From CAZIKB01 sp964539665 (GTDB lineage Bacteria > Zhuqueibacterota > Zhuqueibacteria > Oceanimicrobiales > Oceanimicrobiaceae): a stretch of DNA of 22,968 bases. Under the pieces are notes generated by a model. It saw nothing but the letters and a program-made list of their open reading frames with translations. It made no database searches and had not been told where the DNA came from. The stretch covers positions 1-22,968 of the forward strand of contig CAZIKB010000108.1 in assembly GCA_964539665.1 (NCBI GenBank), given 5' to 3'. The translations under genes were made by a program, and so were the position numbers. Below are positions 1 to 6,229 of the stretch, one piece after another; the first letter of the stretch is position 1; every line of letters begins with the position of its first letter.

Positions 1-66
1 TTACGTATTTTTAATCATATATGCAATATGTTTAATCGCCTCATTAATAATTAAATGGAGAATTCA

Positions 67-366
67 ATGGGTTCGAAATTATTGACTGTTACAATTGGCT
101 CTCTTCTGATTATTTGGTTTATAGATATATTCATAGCGTGGTATGCCAAATTTCTCAAACGCTGGATGCCGAATATTAAAATTAGAATCCTTTTTGGACA
201 TTTGGTTTGGGCTATTTTAGCGGTAAGTTTTTGGAGCACACTTTATCGCGATCACCTGCCTGAAACTTTTAGCCTCACATATTTTTTCTTTGTTTTATTT
301 ATTTACAGTGTTAGGGGACTCATCGCTTCGTTTGTCAAAGGAAGGAGACAGGAGCCGAACGAGTGA
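67..366 (+). CDS. Small multi-pass membrane protein, unknown function
   Basis: I do not recognise the family. An ATG at 55 is also in frame, but GGAG at 57-60 lies six bases before the ATG at 67, so I take 67 as the start (99 residues). The protein has about three hydrophobic stretches: residues about 3-24, about 42-62 and about 70-92. The tail is charged (KGRRQEPNE). The loops carry several Lys and Arg residues between helices 1 and 2, suggesting that loop is cytoplasmic. The stop lies only 12 bases from the convergent antiporter gene. The upstream gene is outside the window, so operon membership cannot be judged. Reading frame and ribosome site make it a credible gene; function is open. Confidence 0.7.
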   Translation: MGSKLLTVTIGSLLIIWFIDIFIAWYAKFLKRWMPNIKIRILFGHLVWAILAVSFWSTLYRDHLPETFSLTYFFFVLFIYSVRGLIASFVKGRRQEPNE

Positions 367-378
367 AAATATTTGATA

Positions 379-1305
379 TTAATTTGCCAGAAAGCTGTAC
401 ATCCAACGAGCAAAACCAACGGCGAACAAAATGATCCCTTCTTTTCTGGATACAACCCAACCAGTTCGCATGAATACTAAAACTAAAATAACCATCATCA
501 CCAAAATTCCAAGATGCCACGTTGCGGAAGATACGACGGGTAGCTCTCGTAAAATGGCAGCTAATCCCAGCACGCCAAACATGTTAAATATATCACTGCC
601 AATGAGAGTGCCTACTGAAATACCGTAACGGCCCCTTAGAGCTGCTACTAATGAGGTCGCAAACTCGGGCGCTGATGTACCTGCCGCCACCACAGTTGCG
701 CCAATAACCCATTCCGAAATTCCAAATTCTTTTGCCAAATTTACGGCTGAATTTACCATAAAATGCGATCCGCCTAACACCATTGCAAGTCCGGTAAGCA
801 GAAGAACGGCATCCAACCAGCGCAATTCTCCGGCGGGGAGCTCGGTTTCAATTGGTTGTCTTTTCCAATAAAGGTAGCAGATATAAACTATTAACAGACT
901 AAAAAGAATGAAGCCCTCATATCGTTCCAGTACAAAATCCCAAAGCATCCAGTTCAGCAGAATGGTTCCAAATAATAGAAAAAGGCCATCTCGTTTAATG
1001 ATAATACTGGTGGTTTTCAGACTGTGGATAATGGCTGTGCCGCCGAGAATAAATCCCAGATTGAAGATATTGGAGCCTACAATATTGCCAACGGAAATGT
1101 CGCCCATTCCTCTGAGCGCTGCCAGGATGGTAACGCCAAACTCTGGCGCCGAGGTTCCGAAAGCTACTATTGTAAGTCCGATAATCAATTCAGAAATGCC
1201 CAACCGTTTAGCAATTTTAGCCGATGAATCGACCAGCCAGGCAGCTCCTTTGCCAATAGCAACGATACAAACAAGAATAATTAGCAGCTCTTTTAGAATT
1301 TCCAT
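379..1305 (-). CDS. Calcium/sodium antiporter, CaCA family (YrbG-like)
   Basis: Inner-membrane cation exchanger of the Ca2+/cation antiporter superfamily, expected to move Ca2+ out against Na+ or H+. It has the family's two inverted alpha-repeats: GTSAPEF at residues 50-56 followed by GNIVGSNIFN at about 73-82, and GTSAPEF at 209-215 followed by GTLIGSDIFN at about 232-241. The ion-coordinating glutamates correspond to E55 and E214. The second repeat has Asp where the first has Asn in the GSxIFN motif. About ten hydrophobic helices fill 308 residues, close to the usual length (about 300-325). The start is supported by GAGGATG a few bases upstream of the ATG. It begins 16 bases after the carbonic-anhydrase-like gene ends, so the two are probably cotranscribed. 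Ion specificity cannot be read from sequence. Confidence 0.93.
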   Translation of the reverse strand: MEILKELLIILVCIVAIGKGAAWLVDSSAKIAKRLGISELIIGLTIVAFGTSAPEFGVTILAALRGMGDISVGNIVGSNIFNLGFILGGTAIIHSLKTTSIIIKRDGLFLLFGTILLNWMLWDFVLERYEGFILFSLLIVYICYLYWKRQPIETELPAGELRWLDAVLLLTGLAMVLGGSHFMVNSAVNLAKEFGISEWVIGATVVAAGTSAPEFATSLVAALRGRYGISVGTLIGSDIFNMFGVLGLAAILRELPVVSSATWHLGILVMMVILVLVFMRTGWVVSRKEGIILFAVGFARWMYSFLAN

Positions 1306-1321
1306 AATTCATCCTCTAAAA

Positions 1322-1693
1322 TCACTGAACTTCCGAAACCAGCCAATGTTCATCAATCCATAGCCCTATGATTTGTACATTAAAATTCCAGGACTTGATT
1401 ACATTGATAGCAGAGATTATGTGCTGTCTCTGACTGTCTTCACCAGTTTGATTTCCAGCACAATCATGATGTCCCACCACGGCAAGCAATCTGGACTTGT
1501 GACGTTCAATCGAAACTGCAACCCGTCTTCTTATGGATTCAATAACTGTTTTATCTTTATTTTCAGATAGTATTTTAGTTGGACCGGCTTCGGTTATCAT
1601 GTCTGTATATTCAGCACTGTAATGTTCCTGTATAAATTCGATGACCGGTAATAGAGTTCGTCCATCAATACAATTAATTGCGGTTGCAAAGAT
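1322..1693 (-). CDS. Putative beta-carbonic-anhydrase-like protein, non-canonical start
   Basis: The obvious ATG at 1598-1600 would give 92 residues, but the same frame stays open upstream and encodes further family sequence, including INCIDGR and LLPVIEF. That extension supplies C-x-D-x-R and the body supplies GHHDCAG, which match the Cys, Asp-Arg dyad and HxxC zinc site of beta-carbonic anhydrases. A protein starting at 1600 would lack half the metal site. The conserved sequence VVGHHDCAGN, the I-K-S-W motif and the LWIDE-W ending fit a short prokaryotic putative carbonic anhydrase family (I believe Pfam Pro_CA_2). No ATG, GTG or TTG exists in frame between the upstream stop and residue 1600. 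AAGGAGG at 1703-1709 sits nine bases before ATC at 1691-1693, which I take as the provisional start; ATT at 1676-1678 is an alternative. A lost base in a former ATG is also possible. Enzymatic activity is unproven. Confidence 0.75.
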   Translation of the reverse strand: MFATAINCIDGRTLLPVIEFIQEHYSAEYTDMITEAGPTKILSENKDKTVIESIRRRVAVSIERHKSRLLAVVGHHDCAGNQTGEDSQRQHIISAINVIKSWNFNVQIIGLWIDEHWLVSEVQ

Positions 1694-1701
1694 ATTTTTA
1701 T

Positions 1702-1709
1702 CCCTCCTT
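1702..1709 (-). promoter_or_regulatory. Strong ribosome binding site ahead of the carbonic-anhydrase-like gene
   Basis: Minus-strand AAGGAGGG, a full anti-16S match, lies directly before the conserved N-terminus of the carbonic-anhydrase-like protein. It indicates that translation begins close to 1693 and not at the internal ATG at 1600, which has no comparable site. Nine bases separate AAGGAGG from the ATC codon at 1691-1693. Confidence 0.6.
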
Positions 1710-1837
1710 ACCTCTTATTGAAGAATGAAACCACATCACAAAGAATCCACATTCAAGCGCTTACCGGGCAAAGATATTCCGAGAGCGCCTGAAGTTTTTG
1801 CAGCTATTTTGATTTCCCTGTGCTGCGATAGTCTTGC

Positions 1838-2863
1838 TCAAATTGCGAGGCCTGCTTTCATTTCGTACAAAATTTTCTTTAAATCGGATGTTTCAAACCA
1901 GCATCTTCCTGTTAATTCGTTACAAAATGCCATATAAAGCAGAGAAATCAATTCATTGAGCCTTCTTGGTAATGAAGGTGGTGGCGAGGTTATATATTTT
2001 TTCCACAATAGGGATTCTTTATTTTTCGCTTGTTCTACTTCCGCGTGCCAGGGCGTATTGCGATAAAATATTCTGGCTACCTCCTTGCTAAGTGGTATGC
2101 CTTGATAAGTAAACCGACACTCGTCCGGTGTGCCAAGTACATCTACCAGCAAAAGCTGACAATCTGCATTATGTCCAAATTCTACTTTACCATCTTCGTG
2201 CAGCAGACCCATTCTTTCAGTCTCTCGCGTTATAAGTTTATTAATTTGATGAGTCGTGCGTTTGATCCGCTCTAATTCATGTTCATTTATTCCAGCAATC
2301 CTCTTCGCTTCTTCCCATGGTATGTACCTGTCACTTGTTTCTAATTTTGTCGAGACATCCACGATGGGCTTTTCAAACCAGAGACCTGGCTCGGGCATCT
2401 TTTCCAGGCCGATATCTTCAAGTTTTAATGTCCCATTCTTGAGCCTTTTAAAAACGCTTGAGCCTTCAGGTAAAGAATTGCGGTAGATGATTTCGAGGGG
2501 AATTAAAAAATTTACAACGTCTTTATTGTAATTTGAGTAATCGTAAACACCATTGAGCATTCTGGGTTTTATTACTTGCAACAGTTCTACCTGCATGGTA
2601 TCGACTGGATTATTCAGTTCAGATAGACATTTCACCTCATCATTTTCCACGAGGCCGCGATAATGAGTTTTAATACCTATCTCTTCAAGTTTCTCAAAGA
2701 AATATGCTCCGATAAGACACAACGCTTTTCCCTTGTTTATGAAGTGGTCAGGCATCTCCCCCCAATCAAACACTGAATACCGATCTGAAAACACAAAGTT
2801 ACCGATTCCGGGCTCAATCGCGGTCGGTTTTTTAATAACCACCAGATCCTTTACGCTACCCAT
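1838..2863 (-). CDS. purC: Phosphoribosylaminoimidazole-succinocarboxamide (SAICAR) synthase
   Basis: Cytosolic enzyme of purine biosynthesis that joins CAIR and L-aspartate using ATP to give SAICAR. Family signatures are visible: FVFSDRYSVFDWGEMPD near residues 23-39 (the usual FSDRxSVFD element), IPLEIIYRNSLPEGSS near 122-137, and EDGKVEFGHN followed by LLLVDVLGTPDECRF near 220-250. At 341 residues it is longer than the compact bacterial enzyme (about 240) and closer to the long forms known from archaea and some other bacteria; the extra length is mostly a helical C-terminal part. AAGGAGG sits nine bases before the ATG. It follows the gre-like gene by about 93 bases; no other pur gene is present in the window. 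Confidence 0.88.
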   Translation of the reverse strand: MGSVKDLVVIKKPTAIEPGIGNFVFSDRYSVFDWGEMPDHFINKGKALCLIGAYFFEKLEEIGIKTHYRGLVENDEVKCLSELNNPVDTMQVELLQVIKPRMLNGVYDYSNYNKDVVNFLIPLEIIYRNSLPEGSSVFKRLKNGTLKLEDIGLEKMPEPGLWFEKPIVDVSTKLETSDRYIPWEEAKRIAGINEHELERIKRTTHQINKLITRETERMGLLHEDGKVEFGHNADCQLLLVDVLGTPDECRFTYQGIPLSKEVARIFYRNTPWHAEVEQAKNKESLLWKKYITSPPPSLPRRLNELISLLYMAFCNELTGRCWFETSDLKKILYEMKAGLAI

Positions 2864-2956
2864 TTTAGGTGTCCTCCTTCCTAATCTAAAATACGATGAT
2901 TTGTAACGCCCATGAACATGAAAATAGTACGATCAAAATGTTTGTGTAGAGCAAAG

Positions 2957-3247
2957 TCATTCTTCTTCTTTAATCTTTAAAATTTGATAGCGAGCATTTT
3001 CTTTTGGAGTTTCTACAGAGAAAGATTCTCCGATGCGTCGTCCCAAAATCGCAGTTCCAATAGGTGACCACGCAGAGACTTCATCCAACTGCATTCCTGG
3101 TTGAGCCGAGGATACCAATTTAAAATGCATTACTTCTTCTGTGCCTAAATCAACGATTGAAACTATACTGCCAATTTTTATTTCTACATCCTTCAGACTA
3201 TCTGATTTTTCCTTTTTTTGCTTATTCTTTGAGTTTTTTAAGTTCAT
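2957..3247 (-). CDS. GreA/GreB C-terminal domain protein (Rnk/Gre-like)
   Basis: A 96-residue protein containing a GreA/B C-terminal (FKBP-like) domain: GSIVSIVDLGTEEVMHFKLV, then a D-E-V-S-A-WSPIGTAILG segment and a final KENARYQILKI strand, the same order as in Gre factors. The N-terminal coiled coil that Gre factors push into the RNA polymerase secondary channel is missing; only a Lys-rich 25-residue tail precedes the domain. In this it resembles Rnk-type regulators. A GTG at 3256 is in frame, but AAGGTGG lies five bases before the ATG at 3245-3247, so I choose the ATG. It follows the dksA-like gene by 42 bases and is likely cotranscribed, putting two polymerase-associated factors together. 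Target and effect are inference. Confidence 0.82.
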   Translation of the reverse strand: MNLKNSKNKQKKEKSDSLKDVEIKIGSIVSIVDLGTEEVMHFKLVSSAQPGMQLDEVSAWSPIGTAILGRRIGESFSVETPKENARYQILKIKEEE

Positions 3248-3289
3248 GCTTCCCACCTTTTCAAATATTTAGATATTTACTTCTTTATT

Positions 3290-3649
3290 TTATTGGCTCT
3301 TGCACGGCACACATAGTCGAGTATGTGGTACTGCTTCCAACCGTTCTTTGGGTATTTCTTTGCCACAGACGGTGCAAAGACCGTACTCACCGTTTTCAAT
3401 ACGTGTCAGAGCCGCATTCAGGTGCTGCAGAAATTTTCTGTTCCGCGCGGTAAAATATGAACTTTGTTCCAGCATCATGGTATCGCTTCCCATGTCTGCC
3501 ATATGGGTGGTGTACTGTGAATCTTCTTTGTTCTCCGATTGCTTTGTTTTGTTGACATCAGTCGATTCCAACAATCCTTCCTTACGAAGGACTTCCTGTC
3601 GTTTCTCCAGGATGATGTTTTTGAAATATTTTAAATCCTTTTTAGTCAT
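3290..3649 (-). CDS. DksA/TraR-family zinc-finger transcription factor
   Basis: Polymerase-binding regulator of the DksA/TraR family. Residues about 1-90 form a helical hairpin with the HMADMGSD segment near 49-56 at the place where relatives have the acidic loop. The C-terminal zinc finger is complete: C92-x2-C95 and C113-x2-C116 with 17 residues between. Length (119) is typical of the short, DksA-like proteins. GGAG lies eight bases before the ATG. A sigma70-type promoter and a palindromic 5' leader lie upstream. The family binds the secondary channel of RNA polymerase, often with ppGpp; whether this member responds to ppGpp cannot be told from sequence. It leads a likely operon with the Gre-like gene and perhaps purC. 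Confidence 0.9.
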   Translation of the reverse strand: MTKKDLKYFKNIILEKRQEVLRKEGLLESTDVNKTKQSENKEDSQYTTHMADMGSDTMMLEQSSYFTARNRKFLQHLNAALTRIENGEYGLCTVCGKEIPKERLEAVPHTRLCVPCKSQ

Positions 3650-3669
3650 GGTGATGTCTCCATTGGTTT

Positions 3670-3694
3670 TGAAAATCTACCTGCGAGATTTTCA
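3670..3694 (-). repeat. Perfect inverted repeat in the dksA-like leader
   Basis: TGAAAATCT and AGATTTTCA form nine-base perfect arms around a seven-base loop. The element lies between the predicted transcription start and the GGAG ribosome site of the dksA-like gene, ending about 20 bases before the start codon. It could be an operator or an RNA hairpin that affects translation. No T-run follows it, so it is not a plain terminator. Confidence 0.55.
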
Positions 3695-3706
3695 CCTAAG
3701 TTAAAG

Positions 3707-3734
3707 ATTTTAATCCGCATCCCACCCTGTACAA
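3707..3734 (-). promoter_or_regulatory. Candidate sigma70 promoter for dksA-like/gre-like genes
   Basis: On the minus strand TTGTAC (3734-3729) is followed after 16 bases by TAAAAT (3712-3707). Transcription would begin near 3700, giving a leader of about 50 bases that contains the 3670-3694 palindrome. Assigned by pattern only. Confidence 0.45.
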
Positions 3735-3785
3735 CAATCGAAAAAATTTACGAGATTTCACAGGCGGTGCTCTCCAGCAATTGTT
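3733..3785. repeat. Nested inverted repeats in divergent intergenic region
   Basis: Outer arms AACAAT (3733-3738) and ATTGTT (3780-3785), middle arms GAGA (3752-3755) and TCTC (3771-3774), and inner CAC/GTG (3759-3761, 3767-3769) can pair one inside another. The block overlaps the -35 element of the dksA-like promoter. The arms are short, so this could be chance in an AT-rich stretch. Confidence 0.3.
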
Positions 3786-3808
3786 CTTTTAAAAGTGATT
3801 TACCTTTT

Positions 3809-3848
3809 CAAATTGGCTGATGGCGGCACAGATTGCCGTTTCAATTTG
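3809..3848. repeat. 40-base interrupted palindrome in divergent intergenic region
   Basis: Outer arms CAAATTG (3809-3815) and CAATTTG (3842-3848) pair perfectly. Inside them GGCGGC and GCCGTT pair with two G-U wobbles around the loop ACAGATT. No T-run follows on either strand. This is the most GC-rich patch of the 339-base gap at 3650-3988, which otherwise holds only promoters and repeats and no convincing small ORF. Confidence 0.4.
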
Positions 3849-3926
3849 TTCGGTGATTTTGTATCAAAATATGTTAAATGTAATAATAATTAGATTTAAA
3901 AGCAATACTTGCCTTAAAAGTTTTAT

Positions 3927-3954
3927 TTGATTTTTCTGGTATTATTAGTATATT
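3927..3954 (+). promoter_or_regulatory. Candidate promoter for the CNNM/CorC-type gene
   Basis: TTGATT (3927-3932) and TATATT (3949-3954) are separated by 16 bases. The -10 element lies inside the inverted repeat at 3942-3969. Start of transcription would be near 3961, about 28 bases before the gene. Assigned by pattern only in an AT-rich region. Confidence 0.4.
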
Positions 3955-3969
3955 AATAAATACTAATAA
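3942..3969. repeat. Operator-like inverted repeat over the CNNM-gene promoter
   Basis: Ten-base perfect arms TTATTAGTAT (3942-3951) and ATACTAATAA (3960-3969) flank the eight-base centre ATTAATAA. The palindrome covers the candidate -10 element and transcription start, the usual place for a repressor site, and ends 19 bases before the start codon. The binding protein, if any, is unknown. Confidence 0.45.
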
Positions 3970-3988
3970 GGGTGTTATTGCATAATTA

Positions 3989-5323
3989 ATGGAACAAATT
4001 TTCCAGGCTTCTTTAATTATTTTCTTAGTTTTTCTCAATGGATTCTTTGTAGCTGCTGAATTTGCAATTGTAAAAGTTCGTGTATCTCGCATTGAACAAA
4101 GGAGTGCAGAAGGTAGATTTTCTGCGAAAATTGCGAAACAAATACTCGAAAATTTAGACGCCTACCTTTCTGCCTGCCAGGTTGGGATTACCCTGGCCAG
4201 TTTAGCGCTGGGGTGGATTGGCGAACCGTTTTTAGCCAGTCAACTTGAACCAGTTTTAAAATTCCTGGGTATTAAGTCAGATGCAATTCTCCATGGTCTT
4301 GCGTTTGGTGTGGCGTTTGGAATTATTACTTATCTTCATATTGTAGTTGGTGAGATGGCGCCAAAATCTCTTTCCATTCGCCTTGCTGAACAAACCACAT
4401 TATTGATTGCAGTTCCACTTTATATCTTTTATAAAACGTTTAATCCTTTTATCGCAATTCTAAATCATTCTTCACTGTTTTTGCTAAAATTAGTCGGAAT
4501 CAAAGAAACAGATGATAGTGAGATGGCACATTCTGAAGAAGAGATAAAACATATTTTTGCACACTCTGCCAAAAGTGGACACCTTACCGGGCGTGAGGTC
4601 GAAATAATGGAAAATGTCTTAGCTTTGAATAGCAAGACAGCAAAACAAATCATGATTCCCCGAACGGCAGTGTCATATCTTTCTACAACAAACACATTTA
4701 CAGAAAATTTGCGACTTACTGAAGAGAGCCAACACACACGGTACCCATTGTGTAAAAATGATTTAGATCATGTATTAGGGATGGTTCATATTAAAGACAT
4801 TCTTGCTGCCAAAACTCGCGGGGATAAGGGCTTACGTATGAAAAAGCTTAAACGCGATGTGATTTTCTATCCCGAAACCATCACCCTGGATGCACTTTTC
4901 CGGGAATTTCAAAGAACTAAGCTGCACATGGCTGTTTTGATTGATGAATATGGTGGAACAACCGGTATTGTTACCCTGGAAGATGTTCTGGAAGAATTGG
5001 TTGGTGAAATTTATGATGAATTTGACCAACCCGTCTCTTTTATTCGTCAGGTTGGAAAACGGGAGTATCTGATAGATGGACTGTGCCCGGTTAAAATGTG
5101 CGAGGAAAAATTAAAAATTAAATTTCCTGAATTCGATGTGGAAACTGTTGGCGGCCTGGTTTTCAGTCTGACTGGTCACATACCAAAGCTTGGACACAAG
5201 TTGAATTTTGAATTTGGAAAATTCATTGTAGACGCCATTGACCGCCAGAGGATTGCAAAAGTTCGATTGTTATTAGTAGAGGATAAAAAAGCAAAAAATC
5301 CCGCAAATAAGAAAGCCTGGTAG
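3989..5323 (+). CDS. CNNM-CBS-CorC/HlyC family membrane transporter
   Basis: Integral membrane protein of the CNNM/CorC (hemolysin C-like) family, associated with Mg2+ or other divalent cation efflux. The order is: CNNM (DUF21) membrane domain at about residues 1-190 with four hydrophobic segments, including LNGFFVAAEFAIVKVR at the start and the conserved CQVGITLASLALGW; a pair of CBS domains at about 215-335, with MIPR at the beginning and AVLIDEYGGTTGIVTLEDV in the second; then a CorC_HlyC C-terminal domain at about 350-430. Length of 444 is typical. ATG 3989 is the first possible start because TAA precedes it in frame; ribosome-site support is weak (AAGGGTG 14 bases away). The gene stands alone. 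Older names such as hemolysin are not evidence of toxicity. Confidence 0.93.
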   Translation: MEQIFQASLIIFLVFLNGFFVAAEFAIVKVRVSRIEQRSAEGRFSAKIAKQILENLDAYLSACQVGITLASLALGWIGEPFLASQLEPVLKFLGIKSDAILHGLAFGVAFGIITYLHIVVGEMAPKSLSIRLAEQTTLLIAVPLYIFYKTFNPFIAILNHSSLFLLKLVGIKETDDSEMAHSEEEIKHIFAHSAKSGHLTGREVEIMENVLALNSKTAKQIMIPRTAVSYLSTTNTFTENLRLTEESQHTRYPLCKNDLDHVLGMVHIKDILAAKTRGDKGLRMKKLKRDVIFYPETITLDALFREFQRTKLHMAVLIDEYGGTTGIVTLEDVLEELVGEIYDEFDQPVSFIRQVGKREYLIDGLCPVKMCEEKLKIKFPEFDVETVGGLVFSLTGHIPKLGHKLNFEFGKFIVDAIDRQRIAKVRLLLVEDKKAKNPANKKAW

Positions 5324-5374
5324 AAATCATTCCACCAGACATATAATCCCCATCCACAAGATTCAAATCGCTAA

Positions 5375-5884
5375 TTAATAGTACAAATATTTTCTCCAAT
5401 ACTGATTGTTTTGCGCTTTTGTGCGAACCAGATGCAAATAGAAATAGCTGCTAAGGGGTTTAGGCTTGTTCAATACTTTTATGCCTGCTTCTTTGGGAGT
5501 TTGATCCCCTTTTTTAGTGTTACATTTTTGGCAGGAAGTCACCAGATTTTCCCAGACGCTTTTCCCTCCACGTGACTGGGGTAGAATGTGATCCAGGGTT
5601 AAATCATTTGGATTCCCCCCTTTACCACAGTACTGACAGATATGATTATCCCTCAAATATATATGTCTCTTTGAATAAGCTTTCTTTCGGTACGGGATAT
5701 GTACGTAGTGAGAAAGTCTAATAACCGCGGGAACGGGAATGGCTGTTGAGGGAGATTGCAAAAAGCATGTGGTATTTTGTTCGCTATGAGCCACACCTTT
5801 GACAATCAATATAATTGCCCGCTTTATCCCACAAATATGGATGGGCTCGTAACTCCTGTTTAAAACTAAAACCTGACTGTTCAT
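5375..5884 (-). CDS. HNH endonuclease domain protein
   Basis: A 169-residue protein with a classic HNH finger: CQYCG near residue 83, LDHILPQSRGG near 97-107 providing the catalytic His, a later Asn (WENLVTSC) and the second zinc pair in SCQKCN. The N-terminal part (VLVLNRSYEPI and RAIILIVKGVA) is the conserved extension of the widespread stand-alone HNH proteins found on many bacterial chromosomes, whose role is unclear. No methylase, restriction subunit, intron or phage gene lies nearby, so there is no reason to call it part of a restriction system. The ribosome site is weak. It converges with the CNNM-type gene, 51 bases away, without an obvious terminator. Confidence 0.88.
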   Translation of the reverse strand: MNSQVLVLNRSYEPIHICGIKRAIILIVKGVAHSEQNTTCFLQSPSTAIPVPAVIRLSHYVHIPYRKKAYSKRHIYLRDNHICQYCGKGGNPNDLTLDHILPQSRGGKSVWENLVTSCQKCNTKKGDQTPKEAGIKVLNKPKPLSSYFYLHLVRTKAQNNQYWRKYLYY

Positions 5885-6155
5885 TTTGCCATTCTGATAA
5901 TTTGAAGCTGTAAAATTTTACTAAATGTAATGATTTCAGTTTTTTTAATCAAGAAAAATTTGTGTCCACTTAAAATTTAAGAGTTTATGGAGCTTTTCTA
6001 AATTTTCAAAGTTTAGTAAAGCTGAGTTCTCAATATTTATTCAGGAGATACCATAAATGTATCAATTCTCCGCTTGCCGGGTCAAATTTGAGAATGTGGT
6101 AGGTGACACACTAAGTTTGAGGTTGCGTGAAGTATGTCTATTGCATTCTTTTTTC
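5885..6155. other. Intergenic region with alternative hairpins and one tiny ORF
   Basis: No established gene. GGAG (6044-6047) can pair with CTCC (6068-6071), supported by ATAC/GTAT inside; alternatively ATTCTC (6065-6070) can pair with GAGAAT about 19 bases later. The two pairings exclude each other. A 46-codon ORF runs from ATG 6057 to TAA 6197, with GGAG nine bases before it and a hydrophobic C-terminal half. It overlaps the threonine aldolase promoter and I do not regard it as established. Confidence 0.3.
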
Positions 6156-6184
6156 TTGCTATTTATGTTTGAATGTGTTAAAAT
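6156..6184 (+). promoter_or_regulatory. Sigma70-type promoter for threonine aldolase
   Basis: TTGCTA (6156-6161) and TAAAAT (6179-6184) are separated by 17 bases. Transcription would begin around 6191, leaving a leader of about 39 bases to the GTG at 6230. This makes the upstream in-frame TTG at 6191 unsuitable as a start. Confidence 0.6.
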
Positions 6185-6229
6185 ATTCATTTGTTAATTA
6201 AAGCTAACATTACAATAAAGGAATCCAAC

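Noticed and set aside
908..1363. Plus-strand ORF of 151 codons opposite the antiporter gene
   Set aside because: Antisense to a clearly conserved membrane protein; no ribosome site and no recognisable motif.
1694..1837. Open frame of about 31 codons continuing past the purC stop
   Set aside because: Separated from purC by a normal TGA, no start codon of its own and no family similarity I can see; too short to call a broken gene.
1725..1937. Plus-strand ORF of 70 codons across the end of purC
   Set aside because: Overlaps the conserved C-terminus of purC in antisense and lacks a ribosome site.
3300..3704. Plus-strand ORF of 134 codons opposite the dksA-like gene
   Set aside because: Shadow of a zinc-finger gene whose four cysteines and ribosome site are intact.
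3746..3780. tRNA-like D-arm text (GAGAGCACCGCC) on the minus strand
   Set aside because: No acceptor stem, anticodon arm or T-loop can be built around it.
3989..5323. Hemolysin label for the CNNM/CorC-type protein
   Set aside because: The domain order is that of a cation transporter family; the historic name does not indicate a toxin.
5375..5884. HNH gene as part of a restriction or homing system
   Set aside because: No methylase, restriction subunit, intron or mobile element next to it, and the protein resembles common stand-alone chromosomal HNH proteins.
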